Shown: piece by piece, positions 25,782 to 35,347 of the stretch
How positions within the stretch are numbered: the stretch's first letter is position 1
Layout of the letters: each line of letters starts with the position of its first letter
DNA from: Chitinimonas koreensis
Lineage (GTDB): Bacteria; Pseudomonadota; Gammaproteobacteria; Burkholderiales; Chitinimonadaceae
Assembly (NCBI RefSeq): GCF_014353015.1
Contig: NZ_CP060704.1
Coordinates: 3,993,001 to 4,057,000, forward strand
Length of the DNA stretch: 64,000 bases
Direction of reading: 5' to 3'
Notes under the pieces: model-generated
Database searches by the model: none
The model's input: the letters and a program-made list of their open reading frames with translations, nothing else
Told to the model about the DNA's origin: nothing
Program-made: the position numbers and the translations under genes

Positions 25782-27553
25782 GTGCGCACCCCCAGCCGGC
25801 GAAGGTAGATGCCGAAATCCTTCATCGTGGACTGGATGGCGCGGACGTCGATCTCGCCGAGTGCCAGACACTTGTAGAGCGCGGCCTCCATCGCCGTCTT
25901 GCCGTTCATGTCCGGCGACAGCAGCCCATCCCGCAGGTCGCCGGTCAGCCAGCGGCTCCGCTGGAGCAGGCCGGCGCCGGCGAAGTCGCCCGCCCGCAGC
26001 AACTCGAGCAGCTCGTCATCGGGTACCAGCACCTCGGCACAGGCGGTACGTCCGTCGATGCCCCGTGTCCGCCCCCGGCAGTGTTCACATCCATCGAGGT
26101 TGCGCACGTAGACGCGGTCGACGTCACCCAGGCGATCGATGAGCGCGAGTTCGTCCTGGTCGAGCGCGAACTTGGCGGGTTGCTTGCAGTGGCGGCACAG
26201 CCGCGGCAGCAGCATCTGGTGCGCGAGCACGTTGAATACGTCGGGCGCAGCCAGGTTTTCGATCGGGATGGCGATCGGGTCGAACGACAGCCGGTAGATG
26301 CCGTTGATCACGTTGTTTGCGTGGGTCGTGCTCAACGCCAGGTGGCCGGTGATGCAGGCCTGCACGAAGGCATTGGCGGTCGCGCGCGAGCGGATCTCGC
26401 CGATCAGCAAATGGTCGGGGTCGCGGCGCATGGCCGACCGAAAGTGCATCTCGAAGGCTTCGTCCTCGCTGACGCCTTCGGGCGGCGTGACCGAGATCTG
26501 CCTGACCTTGAACAGGTCGGCTTCTTTCGGGTCTTCGAGACTGATCGACTTTTCGACGTCGACCGCGATGAACGCCATGCACGTGTATGCGGTACGCGTC
26601 TTGCCCTGGCCGGTCGGGCCCACCACCAGCACGCCGCCCTCGCCCTGCAGGCAGCCGCGCTCCATCCACTTCGCCTGCTCAGGCAGGTAGCCGAGTTGCT
26701 CCAGCTCACCCGCCAGGCTCGGCCCCATGGTGCGCGGGTCGAGCGCGGCCTGCGCGGCGATGCGGATCACCGTGTCGCTGCCCAGCGGCGCAGGATCGGC
26801 TGTCGAGCACTCGAAGCGAAGCCGGACCGGGCTCACGGTGCGATCGGCGTGCTCGACGTTGACGCTGATCTGGCAGCTGGCGGTCCGTGCCGAGGCGATT
26901 TCCTGGCCCAGCGGCAGGCTGGAATCGCTGGTCGTGCCTGGAACGGCATGCTGATACGCCGAGGCCAGGATGGTGTGCATCTCGCGCGGGGTCCATGTCC
27001 CGCGCATCACGCTGAGGTAACCGTCGATCCGCAACAGCACGACCGTGGAGTCGTTGGTGGTCTCGAAATGAATGTCGGAGGCGCCGGATGCATGGGCGGC
27101 GCGCACAATGCCTTCGAACTCGCGCCACGCTGCCGCAGTGCGCTCGTTGTCGACGCTGCCCTGATCACCGAGCTCGCGCGGTACCACCCGCCGGATTTCG
27201 GACAGCACGTTGCCCGTTGCCGCCCGCCAGGTCACCTCATGGTGTGCCGCTTCGTCGGCATGCAGTGCCGTGAGCGCGGCGATCGACGGGGCATCGCCCA
27301 ATGCGCTGGCCAAGACCACCAGCAGACGCTGGTTGGACTCCAGGTGGCGCAACATCACCCAGGTGTCGCCCGATCGCTGGGGCAGCCACTCGTAGTGCGT
27401 GGCCAGGCGGTCGCCGCCGAGCGCATCGAGATCAGTGACCGCCGCCTCGGCTCGGAAGGCCGTCTTGCCCGTCGCGCGAGGAGGTGCAGCCGGAGACGGC
27501 GCAACTGGCAGCCGCTGCGTCAGGCGCGAAATGATCTGTCCGATCCGGCTCAT
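25778..27553 (-). CDS. pilQ: PilQ-like pilus assembly ATPase (GspE/VirB11-type)
   Basis: A 591-residue ATPase: Walker A GPTGQGKT near residues 312-319, an Asp box around SLEDPKEADLF, Walker B in LIGEIRSRATA, and the His box ALSTTHANNVI. A CxxC pair (CRHCKQP, CEHCRGR) near 460-490 resembles the zinc-binding element of GspE ATPases. It powers thin pilus extension. Overlaps pilP and pilR by four bases each. Confidence 0.85.
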   Translation of the reverse strand: MSRIGQIISRLTQRLPVAPSPAAPPRATGKTAFRAEAAVTDLDALGGDRLATHYEWLPQRSGDTWVMLRHLESNQRLLVVLASALGDAPSIAALTALHADEAAHHEVTWRAATGNVLSEIRRVVPRELGDQGSVDNERTAAAWREFEGIVRAAHASGASDIHFETTNDSTVVLLRIDGYLSVMRGTWTPREMHTILASAYQHAVPGTTSDSSLPLGQEIASARTASCQISVNVEHADRTVSPVRLRFECSTADPAPLGSDTVIRIAAQAALDPRTMGPSLAGELEQLGYLPEQAKWMERGCLQGEGGVLVVGPTGQGKTRTAYTCMAFIAVDVEKSISLEDPKEADLFKVRQISVTPPEGVSEDEAFEMHFRSAMRRDPDHLLIGEIRSRATANAFVQACITGHLALSTTHANNVINGIYRLSFDPIAIPIENLAAPDVFNVLAHQMLLPRLCRHCKQPAKFALDQDELALIDRLGDVDRVYVRNLDGCEHCRGRTRGIDGRTACAEVLVPDDELLELLRAGDFAGAGLLQRSRWLTGDLRDGLLSPDMNGKTAMEAALYKCLALGEIDVRAIQSTMKDFGIYLRRLGVRT

Positions 27554-28206
27554 GGCGCGGTCCTGGCGGCCATGGCCTCGGTCTGCGGCGGCGCGTAATG
27601 CGCCGCCGGCGAGAAATCGGCCTCCGCATTGCCGTTCTCGGCGCAGATCTGCGGCTCGCGCACGTACTCGACGGCGGGCTTGGTCGGCTTGCTGCCCTTG
27701 CGCCCCTTGCCGGCCTTTGCCATGACGGCGCGGTCCAGATCGACACAGAGCCGGTCGAGCAGGATTCGGCTCACCCGGAAATTCCGGAAATAGCGCCCTT
27801 CCGTCAGCCGCTTGTAGAGCACGCCGTCGTAATAGAGGCTGACCGCCGCCGATTCGCCCGCGACGCCGACCAGGTAGGTGATCCGCGGCGGCTCGATCGC
27901 CAGCGGCGTGGCGCGAGGCGCCTGGCTGCCGGTGGCCGTCTGCACTCCTGCCGGCAACGGCTTGCCGTCGAGCGACAGCAGGCCGCGGCGCGGTACCGGG
28001 TCGATGGCTTCGCCGACGCCACTGGGCACCGTCCCGCGTGAGATCTCGGCGGTCTTGGCGCGTTCTTCCGCCACCTCGCGCTCTAGGCGTGCCTTCTTGA
28101 GGTCGGCGATGGTGATCGGCTCGGGCGAGGCAGCCCAGGCGGCGGAAGGACCGGGCAAGGAAATGAGGGCAAGCACCAGCATGCTGGCGCGACGCGTCCG
28201 GATCAT
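27550..28206 (-). CDS. pilP: PilP-like thin pilus protein
   Basis: A 218-residue exported protein with a signal peptide (LVLALISLPGPSAAWA) and a C-terminal part with conserved-looking YLVGVAGESAAVSLYYDG. In IncI1-type clusters PilP is a periplasmic partner of PilO. Name given by position between PilO and PilQ and by length. Confidence 0.65.
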   Translation of the reverse strand: MIRTRRASMLVLALISLPGPSAAWAASPEPITIADLKKARLEREVAEERAKTAEISRGTVPSGVGEAIDPVPRRGLLSLDGKPLPAGVQTATGSQAPRATPLAIEPPRITYLVGVAGESAAVSLYYDGVLYKRLTEGRYFRNFRVSRILLDRLCVDLDRAVMAKAGKGRKGSKPTKPAVEYVREPQICAENGNAEADFSPAAHYAPPQTEAMAARTAP

Positions 28207-29549
28207 GATTGAGCTCCAGAGGGGATGGGATTGGGTTGAGGCAGCGCAGGCGCGGGCGCCGCCGGCGGCGGTACCAGGATCAAGGCGCCGTCGACCTTGA
28301 AGGTTTCCGCACCGCGAACGCCGCTACCGAGACCGATGGACATCGCGCGCACCAGCGCGCCCGGCGGAAGCCCGTCACGCACCAGGTCGACCAGGTGCAG
28401 GCCGCCCTCGACGGTCCAGTCGCTGCGCAGCGCTACCGTCGTCGGCGACGCGGGCACGCTGGCGAGCTGCGTCGGCGTGGCCGGCGCACCGGCCGACAGG
28501 CCGCCGTCGAGCAGCGAATCGAACGCCGCCACCAGCTGTGGCAGCCGGTCCGCCGGAAAGGCCTTTGCGACAGCGGACCAGGTGGTGCCTGCGGGCAGCC
28601 CGGTCGGCCGAGTCGCCAGCGGCTGGCGAAATTGGCGATCGCCGACCGTGCGCAGCTCGAGCAGCTCGCTGATCCCCGGGCCGAGCTGCGGCTCGGCGTC
28701 GGCATAGCTGAGCCGCCGGTAGCGGTAGCGACATTCGGCCGGCGCGGCCGTACAGGCGACGTCGGTCAGACGCCAGCCGCCGCTCTGCACCGGAACCACG
28801 TCGGTCATGCCCACCACGGTGTCGATGAAAGCGCGGGCGCCCTGGTAGTCCTGCAGCACTTGGGTCAGGCCATCCAGCGCCGCGCGCTCTGGCGAGGCCT
28901 GGGCAGCCTGCGCCTGGGCCTGAGCAGCCAGTTCGGCCCGCTGGCGCTCTAGCTCGAGCTCCGCTTGGTGATCGCTCCACCGGATCCAGCCGGCGACACC
29001 GAGAACGCCGAGCGCAATGAGCATCGGCGGCTTCAGCAGGCCGCGGCTGACCGCGGGCGCCGTCACCGAATGGAGCGTGGCCGCGCGGATGCGTCGCGGA
29101 GTCAGCAGTTGCGCCAGGCGCAGCGAACGCACGGCCGCCGTCGCCGGCAGGCCCAACTGGTCGACGTCGAGCTGACCGTCGAGCCAGATCACCGGCGGCT
29201 GCAGCACGCTGACCGGTTGACGCAGCGCAGCGGCCAGGTCATCGATCGCGACGATCTGGTCTGCGTCAAACGCCGGCAGACCGTGGGCCAGTACAGCCAG
29301 CCAGGCCTCGCCGCCGTCCAGCACGCGGATCACCACGACCGCGCCGCTATTGAAGGCGTTGGCCACCACAGCCAGTGCCGACACCGCCGCCGTTCCATTT
29401 CGCTCCAGTGCCGGCGCGACAGCCTCGAGCTGTGCACCCTTGGCGCCGATACGCACCGCCGGCGCCGAGCTGCTCGCGGCCCCGGTTGCTGGCCGCCGCC
29501 ACCTGAGCCCATATACCAACCTGACCCGATCGACCTGTTCGACTCGCAT
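28203..29549 (-). CDS. pilO: PilO-like thin pilus protein
   Basis: A 448-residue protein with one membrane segment near 175-195 (LKPPMLIALGVLGVAGW), an N-terminal cytoplasmic domain and a Gln/Ala/Glu-rich stretch right after the membrane (about 200-225, probably coiled coil). It fits PilO of type IVb thin pilus systems by length, topology and position between pilN and pilP. Confidence 0.7.
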   Translation of the reverse strand: MRVEQVDRVRLVYGLRWRRPATGAASSSAPAVRIGAKGAQLEAVAPALERNGTAAVSALAVVANAFNSGAVVVIRVLDGGEAWLAVLAHGLPAFDADQIVAIDDLAAALRQPVSVLQPPVIWLDGQLDVDQLGLPATAAVRSLRLAQLLTPRRIRAATLHSVTAPAVSRGLLKPPMLIALGVLGVAGWIRWSDHQAELELERQRAELAAQAQAQAAQASPERAALDGLTQVLQDYQGARAFIDTVVGMTDVVPVQSGGWRLTDVACTAAPAECRYRYRRLSYADAEPQLGPGISELLELRTVGDRQFRQPLATRPTGLPAGTTWSAVAKAFPADRLPQLVAAFDSLLDGGLSAGAPATPTQLASVPASPTTVALRSDWTVEGGLHLVDLVRDGLPPGALVRAMSIGLGSGVRGAETFKVDGALILVPPPAAPAPALPQPNPIPSGAQS

Positions 29550-29559
29550 CGCCGTGTCC

Positions 29560-31248
29560 TCAATCGGTCAAGGTGATCGAGGCCAGCACGACGATGGTGT
29601 CCTCTTCCTGGACGCGGCTGCTGCTGCCGCCCAAGGCGAGGTGGGTCGAGCTGTTGCCGGTGTTGCGCGACAAGAAGGCGATCGGCACCACCTCGCCGAT
29701 ACGCAGGTTGATCTGCTGGTCGAACGAGGTGCGCGGCACCCGCGGCGACTTGATCTGGACGCCGCTGATCGTGCCCGCGACGGTGAACTGCTTCCCCGAG
29801 GAATCGAGCAGGAAGTCCAGGTCCGCCTCGTTGTTGTCACCGATCGACACCACCGACGACAGGCTCAGGCCGGTGGTGATGTCGGCCTGGGTGATGGTGG
29901 TCTGGCTGCTCGTGTTGCCCTGCGTGGTGCCGCCCGACTCGACGTAACGCTCGGTCTCGCCCTCGAGCAGATTGACCGGCACGGTATTGCGGAAGCGGGT
30001 GCGGTAGGTGACGCGCTCGGCGGTCTTGGCCCAGCCCATCAGCGCGTTGATCCGTGCGGTGCTGCCCATCATGTTGCGGATGCCGTCACCGATCTGGCCA
30101 GGCACGGTGGGGGTGGGCACGACGCCGCCGGGCGTCAGCGCGCTGCCGGCCAGCGAGCCGACCTCTTCGCTCAGCACGGAGCTCGGGCTGCTGGTGAACC
30201 AGCGCTGCTTGCCGCCGTCCGCCGTGATGATGGTGTCGAGCGCTAGGCCGATCTCGTCCGCCGACCTGCCGGTGATCTTGATGAAGTCGAGCCGGATGAC
30301 GCCGCGTCGGCCGAGGCGACGCCGAGCCTCGTCGACCACAGTCGCCATCTTGGCCAGCACCGACGGGGTGTCGGTCAGCGTGATGGTGCCCAGCGTCTCG
30401 TTGACCACCGCCGGCGGCGCGCCGGCCGAACGCAGCGCGTTGAGGTCGGCCTCGATCGAGCGGTAGTAGTTGACGTTGTCCAGCGCGACCTTGCTGGTGA
30501 CACCGACCGAGGAGCGAGTCGAGCCACTGCCGCCCTGGCCGGCACCGCTGGACAGCTGGCCGTCGACGGCGAATCCACGGCTCTGGCTCCGGCTGCCGCG
30601 CGGTGCATTGAACCCGATGGTGACGGTCTTGAAGCGATAGAAGATCAGCACACCGTCCTGGTACTCCCAGTCGATGCCCAGCCGGCTGGCGACGCGGTCG
30701 AGCAGCGGCGGCAGCTTGCCTGACCAACGCACGGTGACATTGCGCTCGTAGTCGTTGGCCAGGTTCGCCACCTGGCCCGGCTGGCTGTTGGCGGCCGCGC
30801 CGGCGGCGCCGCCGGATCCGGTACCGGTGTTGCTGTTGAGCGTCGTGCTGCGGATGTAGACCGACGGGTCGATCCGGACCGGCACGTTGATTTCGGCTTG
30901 GATGAGGTCGGCCAGCTCCGACAGGTTGATCCGCTCGTCCTGGTACAGCGCGACCAATTTCGCCGCGCCGGCACCGACCTCGCGATCGAACAGCGGCGGC
31001 AGCTGCCGGTTGCGGCTCACGGTTTCGACGCGGCGGCCGAAGTAGCTGTCGTCGACCACGACCACGCGCCGGCGATTGGTGCTTTGCTCCGGCGTCGGGA
31101 ATTGCGCATGGGCGTGGTCCGCGGTCTCGCGCGCGCCTTCCTGGAACTTGGCCAGCTCCGGCGTGGCACAGGCGGACAGCAGGGTCAGCAGGCAGAGGCC
31201 GGCGATGCCGCGGCCAATGAGGACTGGGGTGGCTTGCACGGGAGTCAT
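29560..31248 (-). CDS. pilN: PilN-like outer membrane secretin lipoprotein
   Basis: A 562-residue secretin: lipobox LLSAC (Cys ~27), N-terminal STN/N1-type domains, and a C-terminal secretin domain from about 350 with TGLSLSSVVSIGDNNE and the terminal strand motif EDTIVVLASITLTD. It forms the outer membrane channel for the thin pilus. Overlaps the upstream transglycosylase gene by four bases; an 11-base gap leads to pilO. Confidence 0.85.
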   Translation of the reverse strand: MTPVQATPVLIGRGIAGLCLLTLLSACATPELAKFQEGARETADHAHAQFPTPEQSTNRRRVVVVDDSYFGRRVETVSRNRQLPPLFDREVGAGAAKLVALYQDERINLSELADLIQAEINVPVRIDPSVYIRSTTLNSNTGTGSGGAAGAAANSQPGQVANLANDYERNVTVRWSGKLPPLLDRVASRLGIDWEYQDGVLIFYRFKTVTIGFNAPRGSRSQSRGFAVDGQLSSGAGQGGSGSTRSSVGVTSKVALDNVNYYRSIEADLNALRSAGAPPAVVNETLGTITLTDTPSVLAKMATVVDEARRRLGRRGVIRLDFIKITGRSADEIGLALDTIITADGGKQRWFTSSPSSVLSEEVGSLAGSALTPGGVVPTPTVPGQIGDGIRNMMGSTARINALMGWAKTAERVTYRTRFRNTVPVNLLEGETERYVESGGTTQGNTSSQTTITQADITTGLSLSSVVSIGDNNEADLDFLLDSSGKQFTVAGTISGVQIKSPRVPRTSFDQQINLRIGEVVPIAFLSRNTGNSSTHLALGGSSSRVQEEDTIVVLASITLTD

Positions 31249-31760
31249 CCTTTACTCGCCCGGAACTGGGCGGGGTTGGCGGCGGTGGTCCCGATCCGCG
31301 TGGCGCGGACCTTGGCGACGTAGCCGTTGCTGAGCCCGCGGGTGAGCGAGCCGGTGTTGTAAGCGCTGAAGGCGCCCAGCACGGCGCGATCGTGGTTGCC
31401 GTATTGCCGCAGCGCGCGCCGGTAGTCCTGCAGCAGGTGGCGTTCCGCCGCGCGCAGGTTGTCGCAGGGGGTGAACACCTGTTCCCAGCTCAGGCCCATG
31501 CGGCGCACGGTGTGGTTGTTGAGCTGGCCGAGGCCGGCGTCGAAGCTGAAGCCGCGCGCATCGAGGCGGCGCGCGGTGGCCACCGCGGCGGCGAGCGATC
31601 GAGGCTGGCGCGGCAAGCGCCAGCTGCGATCGTTGATCCCGATCCGGTACACGTAGCGACCGGATTCGTGCGTGACCTGGCGCACCAGCGTGGCCGACTC
31701 GATCGACGGCGCGCAGGCCTGGCCCAGGGTGATCAGCGCGGCGACAGTGAGCGATTCCAT
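31245..31760 (-). CDS. VirB1/PilT-like lytic transglycosylase
   Basis: A 171-residue exported lysozyme-like enzyme (SLT domain). The catalytic Glu is in the VTHESGRY motif near residue 30; GLGQLNNHTVRRMG and AFSAYNTGS are typical of the fold. ATG 31760 (MESLTVAALITLGQACA) gives a short signal peptide; the longer frame lies inside the neighbouring gene. It opens peptidoglycan for the transfer channel and/or pilus and sits exactly between the T4SS and pilus genes. Confidence 0.8.
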   Translation of the reverse strand: MESLTVAALITLGQACAPSIESATLVRQVTHESGRYVYRIGINDRSWRLPRQPRSLAAAVATARRLDARGFSFDAGLGQLNNHTVRRMGLSWEQVFTPCDNLRAAERHLLQDYRRALRQYGNHDRAVLGAFSAYNTGSLTRGLSNGYVAKVRATRIGTTAANPAQFRASKG

Positions 31761-31767
31761 GGCGGCC

Positions 31768-32685
31768 TCACTCGTTGCCGGCGACCAGTTGGATGGTCTT
31801 GTTGCCGGTGTGGAAAACCGCCTGGATGGTCGAGCGGGGGCCGAGTGCCGCAAGCAGCTGCTCGGTGGCCTCGGTCAGGCTGCCGCAGAATTCGCCCGTC
31901 GCCTCGATCAACGGATCGTCCGCGAGCTCGACGAAGACCCGCTGGTAGCCGCCCTGCCCTGCCCAGCGCTCCAACACCGCGCTCAGGTAGCGATCGTCCT
32001 GCGCGACCTTCCAGGTGCAGTTCGATGCCGCAGCGGCCGGCCGGCTCTGCCGCTGCGCCTCGCGTGCCAGGCGTTCCTGGTCGAGGCGGGCCAGCTCGCG
32101 CCGCAGCGCGTCGGCTTTCAATGCGCTCGCCCGCTCCTCGTCGATGACGCCGGCCGCCGCCAGCGCCTGGATGGCCGCATCGGGCGACACCGCCGGCGCC
32201 GGTGCGGCCGGCGAACGGCGGTAGCCGGTGGCGACCTCGATGGTGTCGTCCGGCGACGAGGCGGTCCGTGAAGGCGAACCGGCATCGCGCGGTACCGCCT
32301 GCTGGCTCGCGGCCGCCGGTGGCGCGGTGACGGTGCCTGTCACGCGAGTGGCGCCGCGCGCCCTTTCGCCCGTGTAGGCCACATCGGCCCGCCCCGTGCC
32401 CACGACGACGGTGAAGCGCTGGGCGAGGCGGGGCAGCACCCAGTACTGGCCGCGCCGCGACGGCTCCACCATCGCGGATCCGGCGGTCTGGTCGACCACG
32501 GTCGGCACAGCGTCACCGCGCAGCTGCAGGAAGGTTTGGTTGCCGTCGTCGAACACCTGCGAGACGAGGCGATCGCCGCCGATGCGGTAACGGAAGTCGA
32601 ATTGGCCGACCTGCTCGAGCGCATGCGCAGCCAGGGTGCAAAGGACGAGGGCGCCGCCGGCGATCGCGCGGTGAATCGGGGTCAT
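31768..32685 (-). CDS. TcpQ/PilL-like thin pilus protein
   Basis: A 305-residue exported protein. Signal peptide MTPIHRAIAGGALVLCTLAA; the first third resembles VirB9-type beta sequence (FDFRYRIGGDRLVSQVFDDG). An Ala/Pro-rich linker follows, and the C-terminal domain (about 215-305: CTWKVAQDDRYLSAVLERWA...) matches TcpQ/PilL-type pilus biogenesis domains. ATG 32685 has AGGAGA upstream and overlaps virB10's stop (ATGA). It looks like a hybrid of a VirB9-like segment with a PilL C-terminus, at the seam of the two systems. Confidence 0.65.
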   Translation of the reverse strand: MTPIHRAIAGGALVLCTLAAHALEQVGQFDFRYRIGGDRLVSQVFDDGNQTFLQLRGDAVPTVVDQTAGSAMVEPSRRGQYWVLPRLAQRFTVVVGTGRADVAYTGERARGATRVTGTVTAPPAAASQQAVPRDAGSPSRTASSPDDTIEVATGYRRSPAAPAPAVSPDAAIQALAAAGVIDEERASALKADALRRELARLDQERLAREAQRQSRPAAAASNCTWKVAQDDRYLSAVLERWAGQGGYQRVFVELADDPLIEATGEFCGSLTEATEQLLAALGPRSTIQAVFHTGNKTIQLVAGNE

Positions 32686-34061
32686 AGGGAGTCTCCTGGA
32701 GCAACGGGCGCGGGACCGCGCGTGATCTGGGGCGGCAGCTCGAGGTCGCGGGCGACGACGATGACGATGCGATCGCCCTTGCGGCCGGTGAGCGTCGGCT
32801 TGATGGATTGATTGCGGCTGAGGATCTGATTGGTGACCGACACCAGGACCTGGCCGGCCGCGGTCTGCAGCGCATTGCCGGAGCCGCCGGTCTGCACCAC
32901 CACCTGGCCGCCGCTGCCGCTGTCGGAACTGCGCACCAGGCCGGCGATGCCGGCGACCAGGAAGCCGGCGCCGAACTGGCTCCAGAAGTGGTTGTCGACA
33001 TCGGCCGGCAAGCCGCTGGCGCCGGAGCGGTCGGCCGCCTGCATGGCGCCGAGGTCGATGTGGGCGCCGGACGGGAAATCCATGCGCGAGAAGGCGGCCA
33101 GGATGCGTTGCTGGCCGAACACGACTTCGCTGTTGTACGGCCCCTTGGCGAAGGTGCCGCGCGGGATCAGAAGATGGCGCTGGCCGATGCTGTCGTAGAC
33201 GTCGCGCGAGACCATGCACTCGACGATGCCGGCGAGATCGGAGATCACGTTGCGGGTGAGCTCGCACGGAATGGTCGCGCCCTCGCGAAGCATGTAGGGC
33301 GATCGGGCGGCGACCGGCCGCAGCGGCGCCTTGGCGCCGACGCCGTCCTGCTCTTTCAGCCAGGCGCTGTCCCGGTTACCCACCGGCGCCGGCGCCGCAC
33401 CGCCTCCAGCTTGGTCGCGCAGCGCGGCCTGCATCAGCGTCTGACGCAACTGCGCCATGTCGTCGTTACGGCCCGGCGCGGCGGCACCGGCCGCCGAGGC
33501 CTCCGGCGGGAATCGGTCGGACTGCCGCGTCGGCTGCAGGCTACCGCCGGCCGTGTCGTCGTCCCATTCGGTCGCGCCGATGCGATCACGGCGAGCACGG
33601 CGGCGCGCTTGGCCAGCGTCGAGCTTGCGGGCCTGATAGCCGTCGATGTCAGTGCCACCTGCAGACGCGCCGGCGCCGGCGCTGCCACCCAGGTCCAGCA
33701 GCGCGCGGCGCTGCACCGGATCGATGGCACCGCTGTCGCCGCCGGCCAGATCCGGTGCCGCGGCGGCGCCGCGGTCGCGGCGGGTCATCGCCAGCTTGCG
33801 CTCGGCTTCGTCCCGGGCGGCCTGCTGCGCCTGCGCAAGCCGTGCTTCTTCGGCCTGCTTGCGCAACATCGAGGCGATCTGTGCGGGGTCCCCGCTCGCG
33901 GCCTTGGCCGCTTCGATGCGCCGCTCCTGCGCGACCGCGACCTGCGGATCCTCGCCATCGCCGAGGCTGCCGTAGATCAGTGCCAGGCCGGCGACCGCGA
34001 CGGTACCGATCAGCACCAATGTGCGGAGCTTGGCGCGCGACAGCGTCGTCGTCCCGGCCAT
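32682..34061 (-). CDS. virB10: VirB10-like T4SS core protein
   Basis: A 459-residue protein: short cytoplasmic N-terminus, one membrane helix (about 13-30), a long Ala/Arg/Gln linker, and a C-terminal TrbI/VirB10 domain (about 250-459) with LREGATIPCELTRNVIS and GRKGDRIVIVVARDLEL. VirB10 spans both membranes and couples ATPase energy to the outer channel. Start and stop overlap neighbouring genes. Confidence 0.85.
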   Translation of the reverse strand: MAGTTTLSRAKLRTLVLIGTVAVAGLALIYGSLGDGEDPQVAVAQERRIEAAKAASGDPAQIASMLRKQAEEARLAQAQQAARDEAERKLAMTRRDRGAAAAPDLAGGDSGAIDPVQRRALLDLGGSAGAGASAGGTDIDGYQARKLDAGQARRRARRDRIGATEWDDDTAGGSLQPTRQSDRFPPEASAAGAAAPGRNDDMAQLRQTLMQAALRDQAGGGAAPAPVGNRDSAWLKEQDGVGAKAPLRPVAARSPYMLREGATIPCELTRNVISDLAGIVECMVSRDVYDSIGQRHLLIPRGTFAKGPYNSEVVFGQQRILAAFSRMDFPSGAHIDLGAMQAADRSGASGLPADVDNHFWSQFGAGFLVAGIAGLVRSSDSGSGGQVVVQTGGSGNALQTAAGQVLVSVTNQILSRNQSIKPTLTGRKGDRIVIVVARDLELPPQITRGPAPVAPGDSL

Positions 34062-35347
34062 CAGTTGCCCCTCCGGGTCAGCCGGATCTCGTCGTCGCCG
34101 AGCTTGAGCAACAGCTGCTTACGCACGCCGGCGAACCGGTAGTACGGCCCCTCGACGACGTACATGATTAGCTCGCCGCTCCGATCCTTGCCGTCGAGCG
34201 ACAGCAGGATCGGCGCTTCATCCAGGCCTGCCGGAAACTTGATGCGCGTCGATTGACCGTCGTCGAACACCGCTTCGGGGCGGAACGGCGCATCGCCCTC
34301 GATGCGGTAGGCGAAGTGCAGCTTGTCGACGACGACGCGCGCGGTATCCAGCGGCGGGAAGGTCTCGGCCGGCGCCACCGGCACCTGTGCCAGACGTGGC
34401 AAAGCGAACCGCTCGGGCTGAGCAGCGACGCGGTGCTGGCTGACCACGTCGCCCGCATCGAGCTCGACCAGGCTGGCGTCCCGGGTCTGCCAGGTCACGC
34501 GCTTGAACCATTGCTCCTGGTCGGTCGCGTACAGCGAGATCTCGTACACGCGCCGGTTCGTGCGGATCTTGCCCTCGTTGTCGATGCCGTTTGCCGTGGG
34601 CTTGAAGATCAGCATGTCCCGCTCGCGGGTGAGCCGGATCCGCCAGCTGGCGTCGCACTGGCCGAGCGGATCGCCCTCACCTGCCGTATCGGTCTCGCCA
34701 CCCTTCTCGACGGTCACGCAGCCATCCGAGAAATAGACGCCGGTCACCCGCTCGTCCGGCGCGAACTGCAGGGTCGTCAGCAGGCCGGCGCGGCCGACGA
34801 TGCGGTAGGTCACGTCGGGGTCGTAGGGGAAGGACACGAGGCGCGGATCGCGGAAGCGGGCTGCCGCGACACCTGGCGTCGCGCCGCCCACCAGGATGGG
34901 CGCGGCGGTCTCGGCCGGCGCCGGCGCGGCAGCGACGATCGGCGCGATCGGACGACGGACGACCGGGCGACGGGCCGGGAGCGGCCGGTTGGCCGACGCG
35001 GATGGCCGGGCCACGCTGCTCGGCGCGACGGTTGGTCGAGCGATCGGCGCGGCTGCCGCGACGGGCTGGCCGGGCGCAGCCACTTGGGCGAGCCGTGTCG
35101 CGCCTGGCGGCGTCATGGATGCCTGTGGCAGGCGTTGCGCCGGGGCGGCACTCGCCGCAGCTTGCGGCGCACGCGGCAGCGGCACAGGCGTGATGGCAGC
35201 CGGTCGCGGTGTCGCCGCGGCTGTAGGCCGCGCTGCGGGAATGGCGGCCAGGAGCGCCTGCTCGTCGGGCGTCGCGCACCACGCCGACGGAAGTAGTGCG
35301 AGCAGCATGAGCAGCCGCCCCCGATAGATGGTGGTGGCGGCGCTCAT
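34061..35347 (-). CDS. virB9: VirB9-like T4SS core protein
   Basis: A 428-residue exported protein with signal peptide (LLMLLALLPSAWCA), a long Pro/Ala-rich linker (about 35-155) unusual for VirB9, then the CagX/VirB9 domain (PYDPDVTYRIVGRAGLLTTL... and ...FPAGLDEAPILLSLD). ATG 35347 overlaps the virB8 stop (ATGA). Partner of VirB10 in the outer membrane core complex. Confidence 0.8.
   Translation of the reverse strand: MSAATTIYRGRLLMLLALLPSAWCATPDEQALLAAIPAARPTAAATPRPAAITPVPLPRAPQAAASAAPAQRLPQASMTPPGATRLAQVAAPGQPVAAAAPIARPTVAPSSVARPSASANRPLPARRPVVRRPIAPIVAAAPAPAETAAPILVGGATPGVAAARFRDPRLVSFPYDPDVTYRIVGRAGLLTTLQFAPDERVTGVYFSDGCVTVEKGGETDTAGEGDPLGQCDASWRIRLTRERDMLIFKPTANGIDNEGKIRTNRRVYEISLYATDQEQWFKRVTWQTRDASLVELDAGDVVSQHRVAAQPERFALPRLAQVPVAPAETFPPLDTARVVVDKLHFAYRIEGDAPFRPEAVFDDGQSTRIKFPAGLDEAPILLSLDGKDRSGELIMYVVEGPYYRFAGVRKQLLLKLGDDEIRLTRRGN

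Noticed and set aside
26081..27598. 505-codon rightward ORF opposite pilQ
   Set aside because: Mirror of the codon bias of pilQ, which has all ATPase motifs.
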